Source: CBDANZ01 sp965197865
GTDB lineage: Bacteria > Acidobacteriota > Vicinamibacteria > Vicinamibacterales > CAVVIG01
Assembly: GCA_965197865.1 (NCBI GenBank)
Contig: CBDANZ010000002.1
Coordinates: 434,001-498,000 of the forward strand
Direction of reading: 5' to 3'
DNA: 64,000 nucleotides
Both the position numbers and the translations under genes were made by a program. This document shows, piece after piece, positions 1 through 7,969 of the stretch. Under the pieces are notes generated by a model, which ran no database searches, had not been told where the DNA came from, and saw only the letters and a program-made list of their open reading frames with translations. The first letter of the stretch is position 1. Every line of letters begins with the position of its first letter.

Positions 1-327
1 AACGCCTGTCAGTGCCCCACGGCGGTGCAGATGCGTGCCGAGTTGGCGAGCCTGGTGAACGCTGGTAGGACGCACGACGAAGTCATCCAGTACCACATCA
101 ACAAATACGGCAGTCAGGAGCCGCTCGCCGCCCCAGTGGACAGGGGGTTCAACCGCCTGGCGTGGTTCCTGCCCTACATGGTTGGCGCGAGCGGAGCGGT
201 CGTCGTCGGCTTCGCGGCGCGGCGCTGGTCGCGGCGCCCGCACGGCGAAGCCGTCGAGACGCAGCCGGCGGCGGACGCCTCCACCCTCGAGGAGCGACTC
301 GACGATGAGCTCCGCAATCTCGACTAA
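1..327 (+). CDS. ccmH: Cytochrome c maturation protein CcmH, 3' part
   Basis: The frame is open from the first base, so the gene begins upstream. CcmH is a membrane-anchored thiol protein that handles apocytochrome c cysteines for haem attachment in the periplasm. The visible part starts inside the cysteine-rich segment (NACQCPTAVQM), continues through an EVIQYHINKYGSQEPLAAP stretch typical of the family, then one transmembrane helix at about residues 55-75 and an acidic C-terminal tail. The stop overlaps the start of the next gene, and ccmA, ccmB and ccmC follow, which supports the call. The usual LRCxxC motif is not fully visible. Confidence 0.85.
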   Translation, partial: NACQCPTAVQMRAELASLVNAGRTHDEVIQYHINKYGSQEPLAAPVDRGFNRLAWFLPYMVGASGAVVVGFAARRWSRRPHGEAVETQPAADASTLEERLDDELRNLD

Positions 328-946
328 CACGGTCCAGCTGAAGCCGAACGCTACCGGGAAAAGCGGGCTGAAGCCTGATCCTACGGAGAAGGGCCTGGAG
401 GGGCTAGGCGAAGGACCCCAGCCCTGGCAAGTTTTCGCCCTGGCGGCGCTTGCGCTTGCGTGCCTTGCAACCTGGCTCACCTTCATGTCGCGTGCCCAAG
501 GATTCACCCCGGTCATCTTGCAGTCGGTGTTGATCGGCACGACCGCGCTCGTCGGTCTCGCCATGCTTCGAACCCTCCGCCCGCTCGTCACCTCGTACGA
601 GGACCACACCCCGATGATCGGTGAACGGACGCGCGCCGCGCTCGAGCGGGAAAAAATGCTCACGCTCCGATCGCTCAAGGAGCTGGAGTTCGACCGGGCG
701 ATGGGGAAGCTATCCGACGGGGATTTTCTCGAGATGTCAGGTCGCCTGCGGTTCCGCGCCACGCGCCTGATACGGCAGCTCGATGCCGGCACTGGACACC
801 GAATCCGGATTGAAAGCGACCTCGCCAAGCGGCTCGGCCAGGGGGCCAGTCCCGAGAGCGGGCCCATGGCGGGCGCGTGCGGGGCTTGCTCGACGGCAAA
901 CGACCCCGACGCACGGTTCTGCAAGCGGTGCGGGGCCAAGCTGTGA
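305..946 (+). CDS. Membrane protein with C-terminal zinc ribbon, ccm operon
   Basis: A 213-residue protein. I chose the ATG at 305, overlapping the ccmH end by 23 bases, rather than longer upstream starts that read an Arg/Ser-rich shadow of ccmH. It has two predicted transmembrane helices (roughly residues 42-60 and 73-92), a charged helical segment (ERTRAALEREKMLTLRSLKELE) and a C-terminal zinc ribbon with CGAC and CKRCG cysteine pairs. Its place between ccmH and ccmA and its 4-base overlap with the next gene suggest a role with the Ccm machinery, but no specific function can be assigned from sequence. The zinc ribbon should lie on the cytoplasmic side if the two helices form a hairpin. Confidence 0.7.
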   Translation: MSSAISTNTVQLKPNATGKSGLKPDPTEKGLEGLGEGPQPWQVFALAALALACLATWLTFMSRAQGFTPVILQSVLIGTTALVGLAMLRTLRPLVTSYEDHTPMIGERTRAALEREKMLTLRSLKELEFDRAMGKLSDGDFLEMSGRLRFRATRLIRQLDAGTGHRIRIESDLAKRLGQGASPESGPMAGACGACSTANDPDARFCKRCGAKL

Positions 947-2244
947 TTTCGCAAGTCGCTCTATCGGGTGGGGTGGCCCCGTCTGGCGCCAGCCGCGCGC
1001 GGCTGATTCCGCGGCGTGCTTTAGCTCTTGTCGTCTGTCTCCTCTGTGTTTTCCGTGGTGGAGTGTTTCTCGGCGCGCAGATCCAGATGCCGGACGCCAA
1101 GGAAATGTCGGGCATCCCGCGGTCCGTTGACGACCTGCCGTGGGGAACCGTGTCGGTGCGGCTGATTCGCGGTGAGTTCTCGAACAATATCACGAATCAC
1201 CCGGTCGAGCTCCACATCGGAGGCGAGGTGAGGACCGCGAACACCGGTGACGATGGACGAGCGCAGTTCAACGGGCTGAGACCCGGCACGCGGGTTCACG
1301 CGGTTGCGGTTGTGGACGGTGAACGTCTCGAATCGCGGGAGTTCCCCGCGCCTTCCCAGGGTGGGATTCGCTTGATGCTCGTCGCAACCGACAGGGAAAA
1401 GGCGGCGCGCGCCGCCGAAGAGGCCCGGGCGCCCGCAACGACCGGTCAGGTCGTGATCGGCAGCACGTCGCAGATTGTCGTCGAGCCAGACGAGGAAAGC
1501 GTGCGGGTGTACTACCTGCTCGACATCATGAACAACGCGCGCACCCCGGTGGACCCGCCAGCGCTGTTCATGTTTGACACGCCAACCGGCGCGCTCGGTA
1601 CGACCATCCTGTCGGAGTCGGCGCCGCAGGCGAACGCCATCGGCACGCGCGTGCGTGTTCAGGGCCCCTTCCCGCCAGGCAAGACGGTCGTGCATGTCGC
1701 GTACGAGCTGCCCGCGCCCGGCGGCTCGGTTGAGATCTCGCAGAGCTTTCCGGCAACGCTTGAGCATCTGGCTGTGGTCGCGAAAAAGGTCGGCGACACA
1801 AGGCTGAGGTCTCCCCAGATCGCCCGCCAACAAGAGATGCCGATCGGCGGCGAAACGTTCATCGCCGCAGCCGGTGAGGGTGCCATAGCGGCGGGGCAGC
1901 CGGTCATGCTGTCCATTCTGGGCCTGCCGTACCACAGCCGGGCACCGCGTAGGATCGCGCTGGCCATCGCGGGCGCCATCGCGCTCATTGGAGTTCTCGC
2001 GCTCCGTCGTCCGGCGGGCGCTGAGGCACGCGGTTCCGAGCGCAAGCGGCTCATCGCGCGTCGCGAGAAGCTATTCCAGGATCTCGTGCGCCTCGATCTG
2101 GAATGCCGCCGTGGCCGCGGGGATCTTCCCCACTACGGCTCGCGACGCGAGGAGCTCGTCGCGGCGCTTGAGCGAGTCTACGACGCGCTCGAGACCGACG
2201 ACACGGGATCGGAGCCGGCGAGCCGGACGGGCTTCGCCGGGTGA
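943..2244 (+). CDS. Secreted, C-terminally anchored protein with carboxypeptidase-regulatory-like fold
   Basis: A 433-residue protein starting at GTG 943, which overlaps the previous stop as GTGA. It has an N-terminal signal sequence (LALVVCLLCVF), a region resembling carboxypeptidase-regulatory/CNA-B beta domains (VELHIGGEVRTANTGDDGR), a long beta-rich periplasmic part, a transmembrane helix near residue 345-365, and a cytoplasmic charged coiled segment at the C-terminus. It ends with a GTGA overlap with ccmA, so it is translated with the ccm operon. It may be a periplasmic sensor or assembly factor of this operon (inference). The DNA encoding the signal peptide holds the phrase CTCTGTGTTTTCCGTGGTGG, which looks like a dispersed-repeat remnant. 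Confidence 0.65.
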   Translation: MISQVALSGGVAPSGASRARLIPRRALALVVCLLCVFRGGVFLGAQIQMPDAKEMSGIPRSVDDLPWGTVSVRLIRGEFSNNITNHPVELHIGGEVRTANTGDDGRAQFNGLRPGTRVHAVAVVDGERLESREFPAPSQGGIRLMLVATDREKAARAAEEARAPATTGQVVIGSTSQIVVEPDEESVRVYYLLDIMNNARTPVDPPALFMFDTPTGALGTTILSESAPQANAIGTRVRVQGPFPPGKTVVHVAYELPAPGGSVEISQSFPATLEHLAVVAKKVGDTRLRSPQIARQQEMPIGGETFIAAAGEGAIAAGQPVMLSILGLPYHSRAPRRIALAIAGAIALIGVLALRRPAGAEARGSERKRLIARREKLFQDLVRLDLECRRGRGDLPHYGSRREELVAALERVYDALETDDTGSEPASRTGFAG

Positions 2245-2948
2245 GCTTGGACTTCGAGTGGGTCGAGCTCGCGAACGTTTCACGCCATTTCGGCCGGCGC
2301 CGCGCGGTGACGAGCGTCTCGCTGGCCGTGCGGCGGGGCGACATCCTCGGGGTACTCGGCCCGAACGGGGCCGGCAAATCGACGCTCCTTGGGATACTCG
2401 CCACGCTCATCGCGCCCACGAGCGGAGCCGTCCGTTACGGCGACCATCCTGCGACCGGAGCGGGTCCTGAAATCCGCCGCCGCATCGGCCTGCTCGCGCA
2501 CGAGCAGCATCTTTATCCCGAGCTGACTGCCAGCCAGAATCTTGATTTCTTCGCGCGGCTCTACGGCCTCGATTCGAAGCTGGTCGTTCCGGGGGCCCTT
2601 GCGTCCGCAGACCTGACCGATCGCGCGGACGACGACGTGTCGACGTTCTCGCGCGGGATGCGGCAGCGGCTTGGCCTCGAGCGCGCGCTGTTGCATCAAC
2701 CGAGGCTGGTGCTGCTCGACGAGCCGTTCACGGGACTCGACGATCGGGCGGTGACGGTCGTGGAGGGGCGGCTCAAGCAACTGGCAGCAGCAGGCGCGAT
2801 TCTCGTTGTCGCGACCCACGATCTCGACCTGGCCGACGGCCTAGTCACGCGGGTCGCTGTCGTCCGAGAGGGCCGGGTGATGTCGGACGAGCCCGCTGGC
2901 GCAGGACTTCGCGCGCGATATCGGTCACTCGTTGGGCATGCGCCGTAG
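2241..2948 (+). CDS. ccmA: ABC transporter ATPase, haem exporter CcmA type
   Basis: A 235-residue cytoplasmic ATPase that, with CcmB, powers release of haem-loaded CcmE. The sequence shows Walker A GPNGAGKST (residues 40-48), a Q-loop area, the signature FSRGMRQRL, Walker B LVLLDEPF and the switch histidine in ATHD. Length is normal for the family. The GTG start overlaps the previous stop by four bases. The assignment as CcmA rather than a generic ABC ATPase rests on the adjacent ccmB and ccmC. Confidence 0.88.
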   Translation: MSLDFEWVELANVSRHFGRRRAVTSVSLAVRRGDILGVLGPNGAGKSTLLGILATLIAPTSGAVRYGDHPATGAGPEIRRRIGLLAHEQHLYPELTASQNLDFFARLYGLDSKLVVPGALASADLTDRADDDVSTFSRGMRQRLGLERALLHQPRLVLLDEPFTGLDDRAVTVVEGRLKQLAAAGAILVVATHDLDLADGLVTRVAVVREGRVMSDEPAGAGLRARYRSLVGHAP

Positions 2949-2989
2949 TCACCAGTCGTCAGTCCAGTGCGGTTGGCGGCCGTAGATAG

Positions 2990-3009
2990 CGTCCGGCATT
3001 GGCCGGACG
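2990..3009. other. Short inverted repeat between ccmA and ccmB
   Basis: Arms CGTCCGGC and GCCGGACG (8 bp) flank a 4-base loop in the only sizeable gap inside the ccm operon, 9 bases before the ccmB start. No T-tract follows, so it is more likely an RNA stem affecting mRNA stability or ccmB translation than a terminator. Confidence 0.4.
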
Positions 3010-3018
3010 GCAGAAACG

Positions 3019-3696
3019 ATGTTCTTCAGAACCGCGCTGCTCGTGCTGAAGAAAGACTTCGCCATTGAGCTGAAGAGTCGCGAGATTGCGTACACGACTT
3101 TCGTCTTCGCGGTGTCGTGCGTGCTGGTGTTCTCGCTCGCCTTCGTCCGCGATGGGCAGCCGCTCGAGGACGCGGCGGCCGGCATTCTGTGGATCGCGGT
3201 TTTCTTTGCCGGCAACCTGGCGCTGGGCCGCGCCTTCGAGCGTGAACGGCACGGCGAGACGATCCGCGCGCTGCTGCTCGCGCCGGCGCCGCGCGCCGCC
3301 ATTTACGTGGGCAAGCTCCTCGGGCTGATCTTGCTGCTGTTGGTTGCCGAGCTGCTCCTCGTGCCAATGGTCGCGCTGTTGTTCCAGGCGGCCTTCTTCA
3401 CGCGGCCGCTGCTGATGAGCGCGTTGCTGATCCTCGGCACGGTCGGCTTCGCCGCAGTCGGCACGTTGTTCGCGTCGATGCTCGTTCGCGCCCGCACGCG
3501 CGATGTGCTCCTGCCGATCCTGTTGTATCCGATGACCGTCCCGGTCATGATTGCGGGCGTACGCGGCACGTCTGCGCTCTTGCAGGCCACGCCAGATGAA
3601 GCGATCGCCACGATGTGGATCGCGATCCTGGCTTGCTGGGATGCCGTATTCGTGACCATGGCGTTGTGGACGTTCGAGCCGCTCATGACTGAGTAA
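3019..3696 (+). CDS. ccmB: Haem exporter permease CcmB
   Basis: A 225-residue integral membrane protein with six predicted helices, the permease partner of CcmA. Recognisable stretches include FRTALLVLKKDFAIELKSRE at the N-terminus (cytoplasmic amphipathic lead-in) and ERERHGETIRALLLAPAPR, both typical of CcmB. Starts at ATG 3019 after a 70-base gap from ccmA. Position between ccmA and ccmC confirms the call. Confidence 0.9.
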   Translation: MFFRTALLVLKKDFAIELKSREIAYTTFVFAVSCVLVFSLAFVRDGQPLEDAAAGILWIAVFFAGNLALGRAFERERHGETIRALLLAPAPRAAIYVGKLLGLILLLLVAELLLVPMVALLFQAAFFTRPLLMSALLILGTVGFAAVGTLFASMLVRARTRDVLLPILLYPMTVPVMIAGVRGTSALLQATPDEAIATMWIAILACWDAVFVTMALWTFEPLMTE

Positions 3697-3733
3697 ACCT
3701 GGCCGGTGGGACGAGTCGGCCACAGGGTATACG

Positions 3734-4390
3734 ATGCAAAGATTCTTCCCTTTTCTGACGATTGTTGCCGCCCTCATGTTCGCCTATGCGCCGGTGATGA
3801 TCGCCAACGCGCCGTACGAATCGACGATGCTACTCGTGCAGAAGATCTTTTATTTCCACGTGCCGTCGTGGTTTGTTATGTTCACGGCGATTTTTATCTG
3901 CGGGACGGAGAGCGCCATTTTTCTATTTAAGGGCAACCGGCGCGCCGATCGCGTGGCCGCCGCCGCGGGTGAGCTGGCGGTCGTCTTCGGGCTGCTCGGT
4001 CTCGTCACGGGGCCGCTTTGGGGGCGCAAAGCGTGGGGCGTGTGGTGGCAATGGGATGCGCGGCTCACCATGGCGCTGCTCCTCGAGCTGATCTTTGTTG
4101 GGTATCTGCTGGCCCGGAAGTACGGCGGCCCGGGATCGGAAAAGCTGGCGGCGGTCGTCGGTATTTTCGGCGCGCTCAACGTGCCGTTCGTCTACCTGTC
4201 GGTGAACATCTGGCGCACGGTGCATCCAATGACCAGTGTCGTACCGACGCTCGGCCCTGGGATGTTCGGCGCCTTCTGGTTCAGTGTCACGGCGTTCATG
4301 CTACTGTTCGCCCTGTTGCTTACGCTGCGTACGCGGCTCGAGCACCAACGTGCGGCGGTCGACGAGCTGTTTCTGATGGAAGAGCGATGA
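3734..4390 (+). CDS. ccmC: Cytochrome c biogenesis haem protein CcmC
   Basis: A 218-residue, six-helix membrane protein of the haem-handling family that loads haem onto CcmE. It carries the WWD-type motif WGVWWQWDARLT (about residues 101-112) and conserved periplasmic histidines (FHVPSW and VHPMTS). The stop overlaps the next start as ATGA. A TATACG hexamer sits directly before the ATG but is too close to act as its promoter. Confidence 0.93.
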   Translation: MQRFFPFLTIVAALMFAYAPVMIANAPYESTMLLVQKIFYFHVPSWFVMFTAIFICGTESAIFLFKGNRRADRVAAAAGELAVVFGLLGLVTGPLWGRKAWGVWWQWDARLTMALLLELIFVGYLLARKYGGPGSEKLAAVVGIFGALNVPFVYLSVNIWRTVHPMTSVVPTLGPGMFGAFWFSVTAFMLLFALLLTLRTRLEHQRAAVDELFLMEER

Positions 4391-4668
4391 TCATGGCGAA
4401 CCGACTTGTTGCATTGACATTCCTGGCGATGATTTCCGTGGCGAGCGCGGTTGCCGCGCAGCCTGCGGCGGGGCAAGAGCAGTTTGTGCCTATCGACCAG
4501 CTCCCTCCTACCGAACAGCTTCCAGCCGCGCTCTTCCTGATTACAGCCTACGCGTTCGTGTGGGTGGCGCTGCTGGCTTACGTCTGGTCGGTGTGGCGCC
4601 GGATCGCCCGTGTCGAAGAAGAGGTGCGGGCGCTGCAGCACCGCGTCCAGGGAAGCCGCACGCGGTGA
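4387..4668 (+). CDS. ccmD: CcmD-like small membrane protein
   Basis: A 93-residue protein, ATG 4387 overlapping the ccmC stop (an in-frame ATG at 4393 is also possible). It has a cleavable-looking signal sequence ending in AVAAQP, a single transmembrane helix (FLITAYAFVWVALLAYVWSV) and a short charged coil (RIARVEEEVRALQHRV). This single-helix plus basic-tail design and the position after ccmC fit CcmD, which holds CcmC and CcmE to the CcmAB complex. It is longer than the enteric CcmD because of the N-terminal secretion signal, as seen in some non-proteobacterial versions. Confidence 0.7.
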   Translation: MIMANRLVALTFLAMISVASAVAAQPAAGQEQFVPIDQLPPTEQLPAALFLITAYAFVWVALLAYVWSVWRRIARVEEEVRALQHRVQGSRTR

Positions 4669-4808
4669 CAGCCGGCCACTTCATCTTCATTCCCAGTGTC
4701 CTACTCGTGGGGATCGTCATCGGCTGGATTCTGGGCTCCCGCGCTGTGCGCGATGCCTACGCGGCCGAGCTTCGACGCCGCGAGGAAAAGTCGAAAGCGA
4801 GAAGTTAA
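4665..4808 (+). CDS. Small single-pass membrane protein ending the ccm operon
   Basis: A 47-residue open frame beginning at GTG 4665, overlapping the ccmD-like stop as GTGA. The sequence is one hydrophobic helix (FIFIPSVLLVGIVIGWILG) followed by a charged tail (AAELRRREEKSKARS). The overlap pattern matches the other junctions of this operon, which is the main support for it being real. The function is unknown; an assembly or stabilising partner for Ccm proteins is only a guess. The next gene is convergent and abuts directly. Confidence 0.6.
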   Translation: MTAGHFIFIPSVLLVGIVIGWILGSRAVRDAYAAELRRREEKSKARS

Positions 4809-5552
4809 TCACCGACCGACCCCGAGCCGCTGAGCTAGAACCGGTGGCAAGCGAGCCTCGACTACCTTGGCCTGCGCAATGTTGACCGGATACTCCAAGC
4901 GGAGCAATTCGACGCGCTTCGCGGCGACGTCGACGACGGCGTACGCGGCACGCGGATCGCCGTCGCGCGGTTGCCCCACCGCTCCAGGATTTACCAGGTA
5001 CTGCAGGTCATCGTGGAGTTGCAGGCGATTCTCGCGGGCAACCGACGGTCCGCACGTTTCCAGCCTTTCGCCTGTCAACTCATACGTGATGGGATAGTGC
5101 GTGTGGCCGAACAAGCAGAGCGGGCGTGAGGCGGTTTTAAGCGCGCGGAGCGCATCAGTCTCGTCGAAGACGTAGGCGTCTTCGTCGAACGGCGATCCAT
5201 GACAGATCTCGATGAGATCATCAACGGCGATCGGGCCAGTGGGCAGCGCCGCAAGCCAATTCCGATGATCCGGCGTCAGTGCTTCGAGCGTCCAGAGGGC
5301 GGCACTTTTCGCGACCGAGTTGAAGCCCTCCGCCGGTTCGAGTCCGCACGCCACTTTGTCGTGATTGCCCCGCACGATAGCTGTCGGCTTCAGCTCCTGC
5401 ACCAGTGCCACGGTCGTGTTCGGATCGGCGCCGTAGCCCACGAGGTCGCCAAGCACCAGCGTCTGATCGTAGCCGCGTGTTTTCGCGTCGACCAGGCACA
5501 CTTGCAGCGCCTCGAGGTTCGCGTGGATATCACTCAAAACAAGGTAGCGCAT
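4809..5552 (-). CDS. Metallophosphoesterase, YfcE/diadenosine-type
   Basis: A 247-residue cytoplasmic calcineurin-like phosphoesterase. The dimetal motifs are clear: DIHANLEAL (residues 8-16), GDLVGYGADP, GNHD, and GHTHYP in the C-terminal half. It resembles the predicted phosphodiesterase branch that acts on small nucleotides or phosphodiesters; the substrate cannot be read from the sequence. It is convergent with the ccm operon and lies just downstream of aroK on the same strand (6-base gap), so it is probably co-transcribed with aroA-aroK. Confidence 0.85.
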   Translation of the reverse strand: MRYLVLSDIHANLEALQVCLVDAKTRGYDQTLVLGDLVGYGADPNTTVALVQELKPTAIVRGNHDKVACGLEPAEGFNSVAKSAALWTLEALTPDHRNWLAALPTGPIAVDDLIEICHGSPFDEDAYVFDETDALRALKTASRPLCLFGHTHYPITYELTGERLETCGPSVARENRLQLHDDLQYLVNPGAVGQPRDGDPRAAYAVVDVAAKRVELLRLEYPVNIAQAKVVEARLPPVLAQRLGVGR

Positions 5553-5558
5553 CGTCCT

Positions 5559-6059
5559 CTAAGTCTCTAGCCAGTCGAGCAACTGCTCAACCACCGCGTC
5601 GATGCCGGTGCGGCTCGCATCGATGCGGTAATGCGCCTGCTCGTAGGCTCCGCGCCGGAGCGCATACAGACGCTCGAAGTCCGCCCGATCCGCCGCCAGC
5701 GGGCGGCGGCCGGCGGCCGGCACGCGGTCGATGAGCTGATCAAGCGGCACGTCGAGCCACACCGACACGCCGTCGCGACTGATGACGGCGCGGTTTCCTG
5801 GGTCCATGAACGTGCCGCCGCCAGTGGCCACCACGGTGTGGGGCGATCCGATCTGCTCGAGCAATAGCGCGCGTTCGGTGGCCCGAAAGTAGGCCTCGCC
5901 CTGACGGGCAAACAGCTCCGCCACGGTCTGGTGCTCTCGCTGTTCGATGAGCTCGTCCAGATCCACAGCGCGCCAGCCCAGGCGCCGCGCGAGTGCGCGG
6001 GCCACGGTCGTCTTGCCGGCTCCCATGAACCCGACGAGATACACCTTGTCGGCCTTCAC
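5559..6059 (-). CDS. aroK: Shikimate kinase
   Basis: A 166-residue kinase that phosphorylates shikimate in the common aromatic pathway. Walker A GFMGAGKTT lies at residues 10-18, followed by DLDELIEQRE (shikimate-binding Asp) and the substrate-binding GGGTF motif. The lid region has RRPLAADRADF. Length is standard. Its ATG overlaps the end of aroA by four bases, so the two consecutive-pathway enzymes are translationally coupled. Confidence 0.93.
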   Translation of the reverse strand: MKADKVYLVGFMGAGKTTVARALARRLGWRAVDLDELIEQREHQTVAELFARQGEAYFRATERALLLEQIGSPHTVVATGGGTFMDPGNRAVISRDGVSVWLDVPLDQLIDRVPAAGRRPLAADRADFERLYALRRGAYEQAHYRIDASRTGIDAVVEQLLDWLET

Positions 6060-7429
6060 GCTCTTCGAGATCCTCGAGGTGTCCCGAATTCGTCGTTCCT
6101 CGACTCTGCTTGGGACGATCCTGAGCCTGTCGAAGGATCATGCGGCGCGATGAGCCGATCGAGCGTATCAAAGAACCCTGGATAAGAGATGGGAACAGCG
6201 TCGGCACCCTCGATGCGGGACGGCGAGCGGGCGGCGAGTGCCGCGATGGCGAAGGCCATGGCCATCCGATGATCGCTGCGAGCGTCCGCCGTGCCCCCCT
6301 GCGGCGCGCCCGCGCCGCGGACCACGAAGCCGTCGGGCCGCTCGTCGGCGGCGATTCCGAGGCCTCGGAAGCCGGTAACGAGTGCCGCGATGCGATCGCT
6401 CTCTTTCACGCGGAGCTCGGCGGCTCCTCGAACGCTCACCTCACCCCCCTGCGCGGCAAGCGCGGCAATAGCGGGGAGCTCATCGATAAGGCCTGGCACT
6501 TCTTCCGGCGCGATTTCCACCGAGCCGGCGCGACCAGCTTCAACCAGGATGGTGCCGCGTGGCTCGCCAGCGAGCATCGCCGTTTCGGCGACCTCGACCC
6601 GAGCGCCGAACCGGCGCACCACGTCGAGCAGACCCGTCCGCGTCGGATTGAGCCCAACGTCGTGGATTTCAATTCGCGAGCCTGGGAGCATCGCCGCGGC
6701 CACGATCCAAAAGGCGGCCGACGACAAATCGCCAGGCACCGACAATCGCTGTCCCTTCGCGCGCTGACGCCGCGTGACGGAGATCCGATGGCCATGCACG
6801 CTGACCGCACATCCAAATGCGACAAGCGCTCGCTCGGTGTGATCGCGTGTTTGCGTCGGCTCGATCACCGACGTCGTACCTTCGGCGTGCAGGCCGGCCA
6901 GGAGCACGGCGCTCTTGACTTGGGCGCTCGCCACTTGCGGCTGGTAGGCAATCGCGTGGAGCGAGGCACCGTGAATGGTGAGCGGCGCGTGGCCGTCGGT
7001 GGCCTCGATGCGCGCGCCCATGCGCGAGAGCGGCTCGATGATGCGACGCATGGGACGGCGCGACAAGGACTCGTCGCCGACCATTTTCGTCGTGAACGGC
7101 TGGGCCGCCAAGAGCCCCGTCAGCATCCGCATCGTCGTCCCGGAGTTACCGGCATCAAGCGGTGTCTGGGGCGAGCGCCAGGCGTCGAATCCCCGTCCCT
7201 GAATAATGAGGGCGCCAGCGTCCTCCTCGAGATCGACGCCAAGTGCGTGCAGGCAGGCCAGCGTGGAACGGCAGTCGGCTCCAGGCGCGTAGTCGGTCAC
7301 GTGCGAGGGACCCTCGGCAATCGCGGCCAGAAGCGCATAGCGGTGCGAGATCGACTTGTCCCCGGGTACGCGGACCCGGCCCCGCACGCGCCGGGCGGGC
7401 GTCACGGTTGCGACGGAGACTGAGGACAT
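6056..7429 (-). CDS. aroA: 3-phosphoshikimate 1-carboxyvinyltransferase (EPSP synthase)
   Basis: A 457-residue enzyme joining shikimate-3-phosphate and PEP. Typical motifs: PGDKSISHRYALL near the N-terminus, DAGNSGTTMRMLTGLLA for phosphate/PEP binding, and the C-terminal VKESDRIAAL and DHRMAMAFAIA. The last 30 or so residues (HDPSTGSGSSQAE and following) are not part of the usual fold. They are encoded by a dispersed palindromic repeat around 6117-6139 that extends the gene into the aroK start. The stop overlaps the aroK ATG. Confidence 0.93.
   Translation of the reverse strand: MSSVSVATVTPARRVRGRVRVPGDKSISHRYALLAAIAEGPSHVTDYAPGADCRSTLACLHALGVDLEEDAGALIIQGRGFDAWRSPQTPLDAGNSGTTMRMLTGLLAAQPFTTKMVGDESLSRRPMRRIIEPLSRMGARIEATDGHAPLTIHGASLHAIAYQPQVASAQVKSAVLLAGLHAEGTTSVIEPTQTRDHTERALVAFGCAVSVHGHRISVTRRQRAKGQRLSVPGDLSSAAFWIVAAAMLPGSRIEIHDVGLNPTRTGLLDVVRRFGARVEVAETAMLAGEPRGTILVEAGRAGSVEIAPEEVPGLIDELPAIAALAAQGGEVSVRGAAELRVKESDRIAALVTGFRGLGIAADERPDGFVVRGAGAPQGGTADARSDHRMAMAFAIAALAARSPSRIEGADAVPISYPGFFDTLDRLIAPHDPSTGSGSSQAESRNDEFGTPRGSRRA
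6117..6139. repeat. Dispersed palindromic repeat inside the aroA 3' end
   Basis: A 23-bp imperfect palindrome with GATCCT/AGGATC ends and the core CTGAGCCTGTCGAAGG. From memory, the same phrase occurs as a dispersed repeat in many bacterial genomes and reads as STGSG or LSKD-like peptides when it lies inside genes. Here it is translated as the C-terminal tail of EPSP synthase. Confidence 0.6.
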
Positions 7430-7490
7430 CGCAGCATCTTACACTCGGCTTGACATCGTTCAATAGATGGGATGTTATTCGGTCGCGCCC

Positions 7491-7958
7491 ATGGCGGGTC
7501 ATCGTTCTCTGCGGCTGCAGTTCACCAGCGCGTTCGAGATGCTCGACCTCGCCTAGGTGGTCGGCGACCACATGGGCCACGAACTTGGCTTCGACGAAGA
7601 GGCGGTCCACTGGGTCGGTGTGGCAATTCGCGAATCGGTCATGAACGCGACCAAGCACGGCAACCGGAACGACGTCGCGAAGCACGTCTTCGTCGAGTTC
7701 GATACGGTGTTGCTCAACGGCACGGCGGAGCTGAGGGGTTGCGTGCGTAACCAGGGCCAGGGCTTCGATCCCGAGGCCGTGGCCGACCCGCTGGCGCTCG
7801 AGAACATGCTTAAGTCCAGTGGGCGCGGCATCTTCCTCATCCGGAACTTCGTGGACGATGTCGGGGTGCAGCGCGCGCCGGAGGGCGGGATGGAGATCAG
7901 CAGGATGACCAAACGCGTGCAGTTCGCGGACGCTGCCGAGAATCCCGTCGAGTCCTGA
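7491..7958 (+). pseudogene. HATPase (anti-sigma/RsbW-like) gene with in-frame amber stop
   Basis: The frame opens at ATG 7491 (MAGHRSLRLQFTSAFEML), meets TAG at 7554-7556, and continues in the same frame to 7958. Read through, it is a 155-codon GHKL ATPase domain protein with the N-box ESVMNATKHGN, a DxGxGF-like loop (NQGQGFDP) and GRGIFLIRNF. This is the serine-kinase anti-sigma family that regulates sigma factors. The TAG replaces what is probably CAG (one C-to-T change). Translation could restart at GTG 7557 to give a 133-residue protein lacking the first strand, so partial function is possible. It lies just upstream of the inositol monophosphatase gene (gap 11 bases). Confidence 0.7.
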
Positions 7959-7969
7959 CTGCCAGCCTC

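Noticed and set aside
1021..1935. 304-codon minus-strand frame opposite the ccm exported protein
   Set aside because: Arg/His-rich shadow without a family; the plus strand has a signal peptide and operon overlaps.
6140..7423. Long plus-strand open frame opposite aroA
   Set aside because: It is the antisense shadow of a clear aroA gene with high GC; composition is Arg/Gly/His-rich with no domain.
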